Shown: positions 8,865-17,600 of the stretch, piece by piece
How positions within the stretch are numbered: the first letter of the stretch is position 1
Layout of the letters: each line of letters begins with the position of its first letter
DNA from: Nocardioides sp.
GTDB taxonomy: Bacteria; Actinomycetota; Actinomycetes; Propionibacteriales; Nocardioidaceae
Assembly: GCA_021166815.1 (NCBI GenBank)
Contig: JAJPEO010000150.1
Coordinates: 1-17,974 of the forward strand
Direction of reading: 5' to 3'
DNA length: 17,974 bases
Notes under the pieces: model-generated
Told to the model about the DNA's origin: nothing
Seen by the model: only the letters and a program-made list of their open reading frames with translations
Database searches by the model: none
Position numbers and translations under genes: made by a program

Positions 8865-8908
8865 GACGCACGAACGGCCGCCCGATCCCGGGCGGCCGTT
8901 GGTGCGTC
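8865..8908. terminator. Long bidirectional hairpin between SDR and tRNA-Ala
   Basis: A 12-bp stem AACGGCCGCCCG/CGGGCGGCCGTT with a 4-nt loop (8873-8900) is extended, past a G-G mismatch, by 7 more pairs, GACGCAC/GTGCGTC. It lies between the converging SDR gene and tRNA-Ala and can serve both as a terminator. No long U tract follows on either side. Confidence 0.65.
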
Positions 8909-8911
8909 TTG

Positions 8912-8984
8912 TGGAGCTGAGGGGACTCGAACCCCTGACCCTCTGCATGCCATGCAGATGCGCTACCAGCTGCGCCACAGCCCC
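8912..8984 (-). tRNA. tRNA-Ala (anticodon GGC)
   Basis: The 73-nt cloverleaf is read on the minus strand. The acceptor is GGGGCTG/CAGCTCC with the G3-U70 wobble that is the main identity element of tRNA-Ala. The anticodon stem TCTGC/GCAGA encloses the loop ATGGCAT, giving anticodon GGC (codon GCC). The T arm contains GGTTCGAGTCC. The CCA end is not encoded; the next bases are CAAG. The likely -10 is TAATGT at 9031-9036, about 46 bp upstream, with TTCACC near 9055-9060 as a weak -35. A small GCCC-gaaa-GGGC hairpin lies in the 5' leader. Confidence 0.97.
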
Positions 8985-9030
8985 ATCCCCGATTGCTCGG
9001 AGGGGTGCCGCCCTTTCGGGCAACGCGAGA

Positions 9031-9036
9031 ACATTA
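9031..9036 (-). promoter_or_regulatory. Putative -10 element (TAATGT) of tRNA-Ala
   Basis: TAATGT on the minus strand is the best AT-rich hexamer in the 99-bp gap between the DUF4112 gene and the tRNA. TTCACC stands about 18 bp upstream as a possible -35. Confidence 0.4.
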
Positions 9037-9083
9037 GCGGACGTCCACCCGGCGGGTGAAATCGGGGGTGGGGCATGTCGGTG

Positions 9084-9581
9084 TCACCGCAGCCAGCGCC
9101 ACAGCAGCCACAGTCCGAGGACGGCCACGGCCACGCCCGCGACCATCGGGACGACCATCAACGCCACCGCGCCGGCCAGGTAGCCAGCACTCGGCGGCTC
9201 CCGCAGCGGCTGCTTCTCGACCTCGCGGAGGAGCAGGCGCACGTTCTTGCGGTTGGCACGGTGGGCGACGTCGAGGAGGTCCCCGATCCCCGGCACCAGT
9301 CCCAGCACGGCGTCCAGGAGCAGGTTGAGGCCCATGAGCGCCAGCAGCGGCATCGGCACCCGCGCGCGGATGGCGTCGCGTACGACGATCCCCGACAGCA
9401 GGCTGCCTGCCGCGTCCCCGACGCCGGGGACCAGGCCGATGACCGCGTCGAGCCCGACACCGAAGGAGGTCCCGGGAACGGTGACGGCGTCGTCGAGGAG
9501 CCGCGCGGCCCGACGGCTGAGCGTCAGGTCGACCTCGCGCGCCCGAGCGCTCGGCGCCTTGCCCGCCCGCACCTCAGCCAC
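9084..9581 (-). CDS. DUF4112 domain membrane protein
   Basis: This 165-residue protein shows the DUF4112 signature: LDDAVTVPGTSFGVGLDAVIGLVPGVGDAAG (28-60) and a second, similar LLLDAVLGLVPGIGDLLDVAHRANRKN (about 87-113). These GLVPGxGD loops lie between hydrophobic segments, so the core is an internal duplication. A final membrane segment (about 132-160) ends in WLLWRWLR. Its function is unknown. The GTG at 9581 overlaps the stop of the phosphatase gene by 8 bp, so it is the last gene of the proA-nadD operon, and translational coupling is likely. A second GTG at codon 4 is an alternative start. Confidence 0.85.
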   Translation of the reverse strand: MAEVRAGKAPSARAREVDLTLSRRAARLLDDAVTVPGTSFGVGLDAVIGLVPGVGDAAGSLLSGIVVRDAIRARVPMPLLALMGLNLLLDAVLGLVPGIGDLLDVAHRANRKNVRLLLREVEKQPLREPPSAGYLAGAVALMVVPMVAGVAVAVLGLWLLWRWLR

Positions 9582-10182
9582 CCACGACCCGGTTGTAGGC
9601 CACCATCTGGGGCCGGCCGTCCTCGCTCTCGAGCAGCTCGACCCAGCCGCAGTTGGCCAGGCCGCGCAGCTGCTCGCGCAGGCTCACCGGCCAGCCGAGG
9701 AAGGCCAGCAGCCCGGTGCGCAGGGCGGCGCCGTGCATGACGACCAGCCCTGTCTCACCCCGGCCCAGGCTCTCCCAGAAGTCCTGCAGCGCCGAGTGGA
9801 CCCGGCGCTGGACCTGCTCGTCGGTCTCCGCGCCCTCGACGGCCCCGGGTGCGCCCGACACCATGGCGAGGTAGACCTCGGGGTGCTGCGCCCGGAGCTC
9901 GTCGCGGGTCATGCCGGCGCGCACGCCGACGTCGTACTCGCGCAACCGGTCGTCGAGCACTGGCTCGAGCCCGGTCGCGGCTGCCACGATCTCGGCCGTC
10001 CGGCTCGCCCGCACCAGGTCGCTGCTCCACAGGCGTACGGGGTCAAGCGCCGCCATCGCGGGCGCGACCCGCTCCGCCTGTGCGACCCCGGTCTCGTCCA
10101 GCGCGATGTCGGTGTGCCCCTGGAAGCGGCCCGCGAGGTTCCACTCGGTCTGCCCGTGGCGGAGCAGGACCAGCCGCCTCAC
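9574..10182 (-). CDS. Histidine phosphatase, glucosyl-3-phosphoglycerate phosphatase-like
   Basis: This phosphoglycerate-mutase-fold phosphatase has 202 residues. The phospho-accepting motif is RHGQTEWN (nucleophile H9), and R58/R61 bind phosphate in SSDLVRASRTAE. The general acid is E82 in REYDVGVRAG, and the second histidine is H150 in VVMHGAALR. GRFQGHTDIALDETG is close to the GpgP pattern of mycobacteria. There, from memory, Rv2419c (gpgP) follows rsfS (Rv2420c) and nadD (Rv2421c), the same order as here. GpgP dephosphorylates glucosyl-3-phosphoglycerate in methylglucose lipopolysaccharide synthesis; that activity here is inferred from synteny. No GpgS is visible in the window. The GTG start overlaps the rsfS stop as GTGA. 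Confidence 0.88.
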   Translation of the reverse strand: MRRLVLLRHGQTEWNLAGRFQGHTDIALDETGVAQAERVAPAMAALDPVRLWSSDLVRASRTAEIVAAATGLEPVLDDRLREYDVGVRAGMTRDELRAQHPEVYLAMVSGAPGAVEGAETDEQVQRRVHSALQDFWESLGRGETGLVVMHGAALRTGLLAFLGWPVSLREQLRGLANCGWVELLESEDGRPQMVAYNRVVGG

Positions 10183-10538
10183 CTCAGGTCGAGCGAGATC
10201 GTGGGGCAGTCGCTCCAGAGGCGCTCGAGGGCGTAGAAGGCGCGCTCGTCCTCGTGCTGGACGTGCACCACGATCTCGCCGTAGTCGAGGAGCACCCAGC
10301 GGCCCTCGCGCTGTCCCTCGCGCCGGATCGGCTTGGCCCCGGCCTCGCGCAGGTTGTCCTCGATCTCGTCGACGATGGCGCTGACGAGTCGCTCGTTGTT
10401 GGCGCTGGCCAGGACGAACGCGTCGGTGATGGCGAGCTGCTCGCTCACGTCGAAGGCGAGGACCTGCTGGGCCTGCTTGTCGTGCGCGGCCTGGGCGGCG
10501 ATGGCGACGAGCTCGAGGGCGTGGTCGGTGGCGGTCAT
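10179..10538 (-). CDS. rsfS: Ribosomal silencing factor RsfS
   Basis: RsfS (Iojap/RsfA) binds ribosomal protein uL14 on the large subunit and blocks subunit joining when nutrients run low. The 119-residue protein matches the family: [41 protein letters not shown], then the basic stretch [26 protein letters not shown] and [14 protein letters not shown]. The ATG at 10538 is chosen because it overlaps the nadD stop as ATGA and begins the conserved domain; a longer frame upstream is nadD in another frame. The gene sits between nadD and the phosphatase, the standard actinobacterial order. Confidence 0.97.
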   Translation of the reverse strand: MTATDHALELVAIAAQAAHDKQAQQVLAFDVSEQLAITDAFVLASANNERLVSAIVDEIEDNLREAGAKPIRREGQREGRWVLLDYGEIVVHVQHEDERAFYALERLWSDCPTISLDLR

Positions 10539-11164
10539 GCAGGCTCCCTGTGGGGGTCTGGGGTGGCGGGCCCGGCTGGGGTGTAGAGCCGGTGCTTGGA
10601 GATGTACTGGACGACGCCGTCGGGCACGAGGTACCACACCGGCTCGCCGCGACGCGTGCGCTTGCGGCAGTCGGTCGAGGAGATCGCCAAGGCGGGGATC
10701 TCCACCATCGTGACCTTCTCGGCCGGGATCTTGGCCAAGGTCTCGGGGTCCATGGTGTAGCCGGGGCGGGTGCAGCCGACGAAGTTGGCCAGCTCGAACA
10801 GCTCGTCGACGTCACGCCAGGTGAAGATGTCGGCGAGCGCGTCGGCACCGGTGATGAAGTAGAGCTCGGCGTCGGGCATCAGCGCCTTGAGGTCCCGCAA
10901 CGTGTCGATCGTGTACGTGGGACCCTCGCGGTCGATGTCGACGCGCGAGACGGTGAAGCGCGGGTTGGAGGCCGTGGCCACCACGGTCATGAGGTAGCGG
11001 TGCTCGGCCGGGGAGACCTCCCGGTCGGCCTTCTGCCAGGGTGCGCCGGTGGGGACGAAGACCACCTCGTCGAGGTCGAACCACGCCTGGACCTCCGAGG
11101 CGGCCACGAGGTGACCGTGGTGGATGGGGTCGAAGGTGCCGCCCATCACGCCCACGCGACGCAC
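10535..11164 (-). CDS. nadD: Nicotinate-nucleotide adenylyltransferase
   Basis: NadD joins nicotinate mononucleotide and ATP to give deamido-NAD, an essential step of NAD synthesis. The 209-residue protein carries the nucleotidyltransferase signature [11 protein letters not shown] (8-18), followed by [10 protein letters not shown]. Further motifs are [15 protein letters not shown] and, near the end, [28 protein letters not shown] (the usual ISSTxIR with Cys for Ile). The GTG at 11164 has GAGG about 9 nt upstream and lies 11 bp after the 48-aa gene. The C-terminal tail, after [10 protein letters not shown], is short. The stop overlaps rsfS. Confidence 0.97.
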   Translation of the reverse strand: MRRVGVMGGTFDPIHHGHLVAASEVQAWFDLDEVVFVPTGAPWQKADREVSPAEHRYLMTVVATASNPRFTVSRVDIDREGPTYTIDTLRDLKALMPDAELYFITGADALADIFTWRDVDELFELANFVGCTRPGYTMDPETLAKIPAEKVTMVEIPALAISSTDCRKRTRRGEPVWYLVPDGVVQYISKHRLYTPAGPATPDPHREPA

Positions 11165-11175
11165 GGTGGGCAGCC

Positions 11176-11322
11176 TCAGCTGTGCTCGCGCCCGCCGCCG
11201 AACGCCACGACGGCGAACAGCATCACCATGAGGATCGCCAGGGTGATGGCCCCGACGGCGTAGGGGTGGATGGCGGGCTCGCCGGCCTCGGCGGCGGCGA
11301 CGACGGTGAGAGCGCTCAGCAT
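11176..11322 (-). CDS. 48-aa single-pass membrane peptide in the proA-nadD operon
   Basis: This is a complete small ORF. It starts [20 protein letters not shown], continues [20 protein letters not shown] as one membrane segment (about 21-40), and ends FGGGREHS. The ATG overlaps the proA stop by 7 bp (ATGCTGA), and the stop lies 11 bp before nadD. The composition, the hydrophobic centre and the exact fit in an otherwise overlapping gene chain all argue that it is real. I recall similar short membrane proteins with an FGGGREH ending next to nadD in related actinobacteria, but I have not tested this by a search. Function unknown. A TAGGAT box 7 nt before the ATG could also give it its own leaderless transcript. 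Confidence 0.8.
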   Translation of the reverse strand: MLSALTVVAAAEAGEPAIHPYAVGAITLAILMVMLFAVVAFGGGREHS

Positions 11323-12611
11323 GGGGAGGATCCTACCGGGCTGCCACCGCGTACGTGGCCGTCGCCCACCACGACGTACTTGCTGGACGTCATCTCGGGC
11401 AGCCCCATGGGCCCGCGGGCGTGGAGCTTCTGGGTGGAGATGCCGATCTCGGCTCCGAACCCGAACTCTCCCCCGTCGGTGAATCGCGTCGACGCGTTGA
11501 CCAGCACCGCGGCCGAGTCGACGGCGGCCACGAAGCGCCGGATCGTCCCCTGGTCGCGCGCGACGATTGCGTCGGTGTGGCCGCTGGAGAACCGCCGGAT
11601 GTGCGTGATCGCCCCGCCGACGTCGTCGACCACGGCCGCGGAGATCTCGGCGGCGAGGTACTCGGTCGCGTGGTCCTCGTCGGTGGCGGGCAGCACGTGG
11701 TCGTACTCGGCGAAGCGCTCGTCACCGTGGATCGTCACCCCGGCCTCCTGCAGCGCCTCGACCACCAGCGGCAGGAACTCGTCGGCCACGTCGGCGTGCA
11801 CGAGCAGGGACTCCGCCGCGTTGCACACGCTCGTGCGGTGGGTCTTGGAGTTCATCACGATGGCCAGGGCCTGCTCGAGGTCTGCGGACGCGTCCACGTC
11901 GACGTGGCAGTTGCCGCCCCCGGTCTCGATCACCGGCACGGTGGACTCCTCCACGACGCTGCGGATCAGGCCCGCACCGCCACGCGGGATGAGCACGTCC
12001 ACGAGACCACGCGCCCGCATCAGGGCCTTGACGCTGTCGTGGCTGTCGCCCGGCACCAGCTGGACGACGTCGGCGGGCAGGCCGGCCGACTCGACGGCGC
12101 CACGCAGGGCCTCGACGATGGCCGTGTTGCTGGACTGGGCGCTCGACGAGCCGCGCAGCAGCACCGCGTTGCCCGACTTCAGGCAGATGCCTGCTGCGTC
12201 CGCGGTGACGTTGGGACGGGCCTCGTAGATCATGCCGACCACGCCGAACGGGACGCGCACCTGGCGCAGCTCCAGGCCGTTGGCCAGGGTGCCGCCGCGC
12301 AGCACCTCCCCCACCGGGTCCGGGAGCCCGGCGACCTGGCGCAGCCCGCTGGCCATGTCCTCCAGCCGCGACTCGTCGAGGCGCAGGCGGTCGATGATGT
12401 TGGGGGGCGTACCGCCCTGCTCGGCGCGGGCGATGTCCTCGGCGTTGGCAGCCAGGATCTCGGGGCTCCGCTCGACCAGGGCGTCGGCCATCGCCAGCAG
12501 CGCCGCGTCCTTGGTCGCCCGGGTGGCGAGCGCGAGGTCGTGGCTGGCGGTACGGGCCCGGGCGGCCACCTCGGTGACCTGCTCGCGGACGTCGGGCTGG
12601 GGGGTGCTCAT
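11316..12611 (-). CDS. proA: Gamma-glutamyl phosphate reductase
   Basis: ProA reduces gamma-glutamyl phosphate to glutamate-5-semialdehyde with NADPH, the second step of proline synthesis. The 431-residue protein has the aldehyde-dehydrogenase-like fold. It has [20 protein letters not shown] (cofactor region), [19 protein letters not shown], and [12 protein letters not shown]. The conserved [12 protein letters not shown] is followed by the catalytic cysteine C263 in [12 protein letters not shown]. The C-terminal part has [33 protein letters not shown]. The length is normal for the family. The ATG at 12611 has no Shine-Dalgarno sequence but follows a TAGGCT box by 6 nt, so it is probably the leaderless first gene of the operon running through nadD. 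proB is not beside it. Confidence 0.98.
   Translation of the reverse strand: MSTPQPDVREQVTEVAARARTASHDLALATRATKDAALLAMADALVERSPEILAANAEDIARAEQGGTPPNIIDRLRLDESRLEDMASGLRQVAGLPDPVGEVLRGGTLANGLELRQVRVPFGVVGMIYEARPNVTADAAGICLKSGNAVLLRGSSSAQSSNTAIVEALRGAVESAGLPADVVQLVPGDSHDSVKALMRARGLVDVLIPRGGAGLIRSVVEESTVPVIETGGGNCHVDVDASADLEQALAIVMNSKTHRTSVCNAAESLLVHADVADEFLPLVVEALQEAGVTIHGDERFAEYDHVLPATDEDHATEYLAAEISAAVVDDVGGAITHIRRFSSGHTDAIVARDQGTIRRFVAAVDSAAVLVNASTRFTDGGEFGFGAEIGISTQKLHARGPMGLPEMTSSKYVVVGDGHVRGGSPVGSSPC
11330..11335 (-). promoter_or_regulatory. Possible -10 element (TAGGAT) inside the proA 3' end
   Basis: TAGGAT, then 7 nt, then the ATG of the 48-aa gene. The hexamer and spacing are identical to those at the leuS leader. 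It may add transcription of small-ORF-nadD-rsfS independent of proA. AGGA within it could instead be a ribosome binding site. Confidence 0.3.
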
Positions 12612-12617
12612 GCCACG

Positions 12618-12623
12618 AGCCTA
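12618..12623 (-). promoter_or_regulatory. Putative -10 element (TAGGCT) of the proA operon
   Basis: TAGGCT on the minus strand is 6 nt before the proA ATG. It fits TAnnnT and a leaderless start. It heads the six-gene proA-to-DUF4112 operon. Confidence 0.45.
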
Positions 12624-12666
12624 GGCGGCCGGCCGAGCTGCGCAGGCGGCGTCTCCCACCCTGACA

Positions 12667-12771
12667 CCGACCGGGCCCTTCTCCGCACCCAAATGGCTCC
12701 GACCGGGCACTTCTCCGCTGCGGAGAAGTGCCCGGTCGGCGTGTGGAACGTGCGGAGAAGTGCCCGCTCAG
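12667..12771. repeat. 105-bp symmetric four-unit inverted repeat between proA and etfA
   Basis: Four copies of a 20-bp unit are arranged as two forward then two reverse: 12667-12686, 12699-12718, 12720-12739 and 12752-12771. The inner two (CCGACCGGGCACTTCTCCGC and its complement) pair perfectly over 20 bp around a single T at 12719. The outer two differ from the unit by 1 and 2 bases. Both gaps are 12 nt, so the whole is centred exactly on 12719. The last unit covers the etfA stop codon. No transposase or target-site duplication is visible. It could fold as a large hairpin or cruciform, act as a terminator for etfA, or be a REP-like genomic repeat. Confidence 0.85.
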
Positions 12772-13721
12772 CCCTTGCGGGCGTTGACCTGCTCGGTCGC
12801 TGCGGGGAGCACGGTGTGGAGGTCGCCCACCACGCCGAAGTCGACCAGCTCGAAGATCGGCGCCTCGGGGTCCTTGTTGACCGCGACGATCGTCTTGGAG
12901 GTCTGCATGCCCGCGCGGTGCTGGATCGCACCCGAGATGCCGTTGGCGACGTAGAGCTGCGGCGACACGGTCTTGCCGGTCTGGCCGACCTGGAAGGCGT
13001 GCGGCATCCAGCCGGAGTCGACCGCGGCGCGCGAGGCGCCCACGGCGGCACCGAGGGAGTCGGCGAAGCCCTCGACGGGCTCGAAGTTGCCGCCGGTGCC
13101 ACGACCACCGGAGACCACGATCGCGGCCTCGGTCAGGTCGGGGCGCCCGGTCGACTGGCGCGGCTGCGAGGCAACGATCTGGGCGGTCTTGGCGGCGTCG
13201 GAGATCGTCGCGGCGAACGCCTCGACCGCACCGGCACCCTCGGCCTCCTCGGGGGCGGCGGAGTTGGGCTTGACCGTGATGATCGGCGTGCCCTCGGTGA
13301 CCTTGGCCTGGACCGTGAAGTTGCCGGCGAACACCGACTGGGTGGTCACGCCGCCCTCGGCGACGTCGACGGCGTCGGTGATCAGGCCGGAGCCGATCTT
13401 GATCGCCAGGCGGGCCGCGACCTCCTTGTTCTCGAAGGTCGAGGGCAGCAGGATCGCGGCGGGCTGGGCCTGCCCGGCCAGCTGCTGGAGCGCCTCGGCC
13501 TTGGGCGCCACGAGGAATCCCTTGATCTGTGCGTCGTCGACGACGTAGACCTTGGCGGCGCCGTACTTCTTGACCTTCTCGGCCACGGCGTCGCCCTGGT
13601 CGGGCGAGCCGAAGAAGACGGCCGACGGCTCGCCGAGGCGGCGGGCGATCGTGAGGAGCTCGTAGGTGGGCTTCTTGACCTCGCCGTCGGCGTGGTCGAC
13701 TACAACCAGGACTTCAGACAT
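12768..13721 (-). CDS. etfA: Electron transfer flavoprotein alpha subunit
   Basis: EtfA binds FAD and, with EtfB, carries electrons from acyl-CoA and other dehydrogenases to the membrane ETF:quinone oxidoreductase. The 317-residue protein has an N-terminal domain (1-190, [17 protein letters not shown]...). The FAD domain opens with [10 protein letters not shown] and has [29 protein letters not shown], the arginine-containing FAD site, then [12 protein letters not shown] and [18 protein letters not shown]. The ATG at 13721 follows GAGGGAAC; the longer frame upstream is etfB in another frame. It starts 16 bp after the etfB stop. The stop lies inside the palindromic repeat at 12667-12771. Confidence 0.98.
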   Translation of the reverse strand: MSEVLVVVDHADGEVKKPTYELLTIARRLGEPSAVFFGSPDQGDAVAEKVKKYGAAKVYVVDDAQIKGFLVAPKAEALQQLAGQAQPAAILLPSTFENKEVAARLAIKIGSGLITDAVDVAEGGVTTQSVFAGNFTVQAKVTEGTPIITVKPNSAAPEEAEGAGAVEAFAATISDAAKTAQIVASQPRQSTGRPDLTEAAIVVSGGRGTGGNFEPVEGFADSLGAAVGASRAAVDSGWMPHAFQVGQTGKTVSPQLYVANGISGAIQHRAGMQTSKTIVAVNKDPEAPIFELVDFGVVGDLHTVLPAATEQVNARKG

Positions 13722-13737
13722 GTTCCCTCGTCCCTTC

Positions 13738-14529
13738 TCAGATGAACTTCTTGGACGCGAGGAACTCGACCAGCGCGGTGGCGCCCGAGCCGTCCTCGTC
13801 GGTGACGATCTCGCCGGCCGTGCGCGGCGGGCGGGCGGCGGTGTCCTCGACCTGCGACCAGGCCACGGACAGGCCGACCTCACCGGCGTCGACGCCCAGG
13901 TCGCCGAGGGCGAGGGTCTCCAGCGGCTTCTTCTTCGCCGCCATGATGCCCTTGAACGACGGGTAGCGGGCCTCGCCCGACTGGTCGGTCACGCTCAGGA
14001 CGATCGGCAGGGTGGCACCGATGACCTCGGTGGAGCCCTCGTTGTCGCGCTTGACGCGCACCTGGTCACCCTGTGACTCGACCACCGACGCGAGCGTGAC
14101 CTGGGGCAGGCCCAGGCGCTCGGCCAGCATCGCGGGGACGACGCTCATGCCGGCGTCGGTCGAGGCCATGCCGCAGACGACGAGGTCGGCCGGGCCGATC
14201 TTCTCGATCGCCTTGGCGAGCACCAGCGAGGTGGCGATGGCGTCGGAGCCGGCGATGGCGTCGTCGACGACGTGGACGCCCTTGTCGGCGCCCATCTGCA
14301 GCGCCTTGCGCACCGCGTCGACGGCCTTCTCCGGGCCCACGCACAGCGCGGTGACCTCGATGTCCTCGCCGTCCCGCTTCTCGCGGAACTGCAGGGCCTG
14401 CTCGACGGCGTACTCGTCAAGCTCGGACAACAGGCCGTCGACGCCCACGCGGTCGACGGTGTTGTCGTCCTCGAACTTGCGGTCGGCCGTGGCGTCCGGC
14501 ACGTACTTCACACAGACAACAATGTTCAT
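13738..14529 (-). CDS. etfB: Electron transfer flavoprotein beta subunit
   Basis: EtfB pairs with EtfA and binds AMP; its recognition loop contacts partner dehydrogenases. The 263-residue protein begins MNIVVCVKYVPDATADRKF. It has LDEYAVEQALQFRE, the nucleotide-binding segment LCVGPEKAVDAVRKALQMGAD, and DLVVCGMASTDAGMSVVPAMLAERLGLPQVTLAS. The signature VKRDNEGSTEVIGATLPIVLSV and RYPSFKGIMAAKKKP follow. The ATG at 14529 begins the conserved sequence. An AGGAGGGG lies about 20 nt upstream, and the nearer GAGG about 8 nt upstream is the likelier ribosome binding site. It is the first gene of the etfBA operon. Confidence 0.98.
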   Translation of the reverse strand: MNIVVCVKYVPDATADRKFEDDNTVDRVGVDGLLSELDEYAVEQALQFREKRDGEDIEVTALCVGPEKAVDAVRKALQMGADKGVHVVDDAIAGSDAIATSLVLAKAIEKIGPADLVVCGMASTDAGMSVVPAMLAERLGLPQVTLASVVESQGDQVRVKRDNEGSTEVIGATLPIVLSVTDQSGEARYPSFKGIMAAKKKPLETLALGDLGVDAGEVGLSVAWSQVEDTAARPPRTAGEIVTDEDGSGATALVEFLASKKFI

Positions 14530-14592
14530 GGTGGTGTGGCCTCGCGGCCCCTCCTGTGCACTCGATGTGTGTTGTGAGGCTACAAGTGATGC

Positions 14593-14623
14593 CCCCGCCA
14601 CGGAATGCGGGTCCGTGGTGGGG
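14593..14623 (-). terminator. Hairpin after the Ig-repeat gene, upstream of etfB
   Basis: CCCCGCCACGGA and TCCGTGGTGGGG form a 12-bp stem with one G-U pair and a 7-nt loop. It lies about 30 bp past the stop of the Ig-repeat gene, and the same 123-bp gap also holds a 6-bp palindrome, ACAGTG-g-CACTGT (14630-14642). There is no U tract. Termination of the upstream gene is the most likely role; a site for etfBA control is possible. I see no convincing etfB promoter, only TAGCCT on the minus strand further down the gap. Confidence 0.5.
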
Positions 14624-14652
14624 TCGCTCACAGTGGCACTGTCACGGTCGCC

Positions 14653-17600
14653 CTACGGCCTGACCACCACGGACCCGGTCGCGGGCAGCACGGTCGGCGA
14701 GCCGAGGTACTTCACCACGACGGTGTACTTGCGCGCCTTCGGCAGCTTGTCGAGCGTGCGGGTGATCCGACCCCCGCACTCGACCGGCGGCTTGACGGTC
14801 TGGACGATCCGCGAGCCCACCTTGACCGTGATCCAGGCGCGGCCGTTGCACTGGCCGACCCCGTCCAGGGTGGAGACGAGCGCCCGCACCTGCAGGGAGC
14901 GCGTACGGGACAGGTACTTCGCGCGTACGGCCACCTTCGCCCGGGCCCGCAGCACGCGCACGGTCGCCGTGGCGAAGCTGGGCGTCAGGACCTGGTCGTC
15001 GGTGGGGACGAACGTCGCGGACACGACCGTGTCACCCGCCACCAGCGTGGGGAGCTGGGCGGAGGCGAGGCCGTTGACCACCGGCGCCACGACGGTCGAC
15101 CAGCCGGCGCTGAAGCGCACGGTGCCCGCGGCGTTGCCGCCCGTCACCGTGGCGGACACCGCGATCGTCTTGCCGAGGTTGACCCCGGTCGTGGGCACCT
15201 GCAGGCGAGTCGTCGTCACCGTCGGAGCGATCCGGAGGGGCTTGACCGTGAGGGTGCTGGCTTCCGAGGAGCTCGTGACGTGGTTGCTCGACGGGAGGTA
15301 CGTCGCCACCACGGGGTGGCTGCCCACGGCGAGCGGGGGCAGGCTGACGGTCGCTCCGCCGGCGGTGAGCGGCGCGGAGATCGTCCGGCCGTCGACCAGC
15401 ACCTCCACGACGCCGCTCGGGACGCCCGAGCCCGCCGCCACCCGGACGACGGCCGAGGTCGCGTCACCCAGGTAGACCGACTCCGACGAGAGCGTCAGCG
15501 TGGTCGTGGTGACCGACGCCGCAGCCCGCACGACGAGCATGGCGCTGCCCGTGCTGGCCCCGTGGAGGGAGCCTGCCTGGGGGACGTAGGTCGCGCTCAC
15601 GGTGTGGGTGCCCGACGCCAGGCTGTCCGGCAGCTGGACCGAGACGTTGCCGGAGGCGTCGAGCGGACCGCTGAGCGTGGTCCCGGCCACGGAGAACTCG
15701 ACGGTGCCCTCGGGCGTCCCCAACTCGCCGCGGACCGAGGCGGTGGCCGTGGGGGCCTGCCCGGGGTCGACCGTGTCGGGCGTGAGCGTCACCGCGGTGA
15801 GGGTGCGTACGGCCTCCTGCGCCGAGACGACCAGCGCCCGTGCGGCCGACGTGCTGCCGGCCTGTGCCGAGGGGTCGGTCGGCTGGAACTGCGCGGTGAC
15901 CGAGTACACGCCGGATGACAGCGGCGGGAGCGTCGCGGAGGCCCGCCCGCCGTCCACCGCAGCCGTCTTGCTGATGCCGAGCGGCGCCACCACGAACCGC
16001 ACCTGGCCCTGGGGCGAGGCGACACCGGTGACCGCGGCGGAGACGACCACGGACTCACCGACCACCGCGGCGGACGGCGAGACGCCGAGAGCCGTCTGGG
16101 TCTCCGAGGCGGCGGCGGTCGCCGTCACCGTCAGCGTCCGCAGTGCCGAGCTGCTGGGCGCCTGGCTGGTGGGGTCGGTCGGCGTGAACCGGGCCTGCAC
16201 GTCGTGGTCCCCGGGCTCGAGGTCGCCCGGCAGGTCCAGACGGGCCACGCCCGCCGCCACGGGCACCGCGGACCCCAGGTCGGCCCCGTCGAGGCTGAAC
16301 TGGACCGATCCCAGCGCCGCGCCGCCGTCGGCGGAGACGACCGCCGTGGCCCGTACGACGGTGCCGACCACGGCCCGGTTGGTCGCCAGCGTCAGGCCGG
16401 TGGCCGTGGAGGCGGCCTTGCTGCCCGCGACGCTCAGGATCGCCGAGGCGCTGCTCGCCTTCTGCTCCAGGGGCTGGGCGGGGACGAACGCCGCTGCGAC
16501 CGTCTCGGTCCCGGCCGAGGTCGGGGTGAAGGTCCACGTCGCGATCCGGTCCACCACGGAGGTGGAGAGGGTCTGCGCGCCCGCGGTGAACGTCATCGTC
16601 CCCTGCGGGGCTCCGGCACTCGACGAGACCGACGCGGTGACGGTGACCGGCTGGCCCACCAGCACGCTGGAGGGCGAGAGCTGGACGTACGTGTAGGTGG
16701 TGGCCGCCTCGCGCAGGACCGACAGCCGGACGGGTGCCGAGGTGCTGGCCGCGAACACGGCCGCGTCGTCGGGGACGAACCGTGCGACGACGTCGTGCTC
16801 GCCGATGCCGAGCGCAGGCAGGACCGCCTGTGCCGCGCCGGCCGACACGCGTGCCTCCACGGAACGTCCGTCGACGGTGAAGACGACCTTGCCGAGGGGC
16901 GAGGCGCTGTCGGCGGCGACCGTGGCGCGGGCCGTGATCGGGGTGCCCTGCGACACCGTGGCGGAGTCGAGGGCCAGCGAGGTGCTCGTGGCGGTCGCCG
17001 TGGTGGGGGCTGCCATGGTCACCATGACGGGGTCGGACTGGCTGGAGCGCGCGACACCGGTGCCGGAGGGGACGAACTCCGCGATCACCTGGTGCTGTCC
17101 GACCGCCATGGCCGGGAGCGTGGTGACGGCGGTGCCGCCGCCGACCGGCTCGGTGGAGACCTCCGAGCCGTCGACGAGGAACCGCACCGACCCGGTGACC
17201 CCGTCCGGGGTGACCGTGGCGGTCGCCTGGAGGGCGTCACCGGACGTCCCCGAGGTGGCGGAGAGCGCGAGCGAGGTGGTGGTGTCGACCAGCGTGATGG
17301 TGAGCGGGACGTTGGCGGAGGTGCTCGCACCGTACGTCGTGTCCGTGGGCTGGAAGCGGGCGCTGACCTGGTAGGTGCCGGCGACGAGCTGGGGCAGCTC
17401 GGCGGTGGCCACGCCACCGGTCACCGTCCCGGTGACGGTACGCCCGTCGACGGTGAAGGTGACGGTGCCGGCCAGGTTGCCTGGGCTGACCGCCGCCGAG
17501 GCCATCACGCGTTGCAGGGCGTTCGCCGAGGTGGGCGACAGGGTCAGCGTCGTGGTGGTCGGCGATGCCGGCGGGGTGATGGTGAGGGTGACCGGGTCCG

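Noticed and set aside
8912..8984. tRNA-Ala as attachment site of an integrated element
   Set aside because: No integrase, no second partial copy of the tRNA 3' end and no change in gene style beside it.
12667..12771. Insertion sequence or MITE remnant
   Set aside because: No transposase fragment, no target-site duplication and no coding trace were found. The exact four-unit symmetry is described as a repeat only.
11355..13745. Plus-strand open frame of 796 codons antisense to proA and etfA
   Set aside because: It runs through two certain genes on the other strand and across the palindromic gap between them. Its composition is that of a shadow frame.
14605..16696. Plus-strand open frames over the Ig-repeat gene
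   Set aside because: The minus strand encodes clear, periodic Ig-like domains here; the opposite frames only show the complement of the repeat codons.
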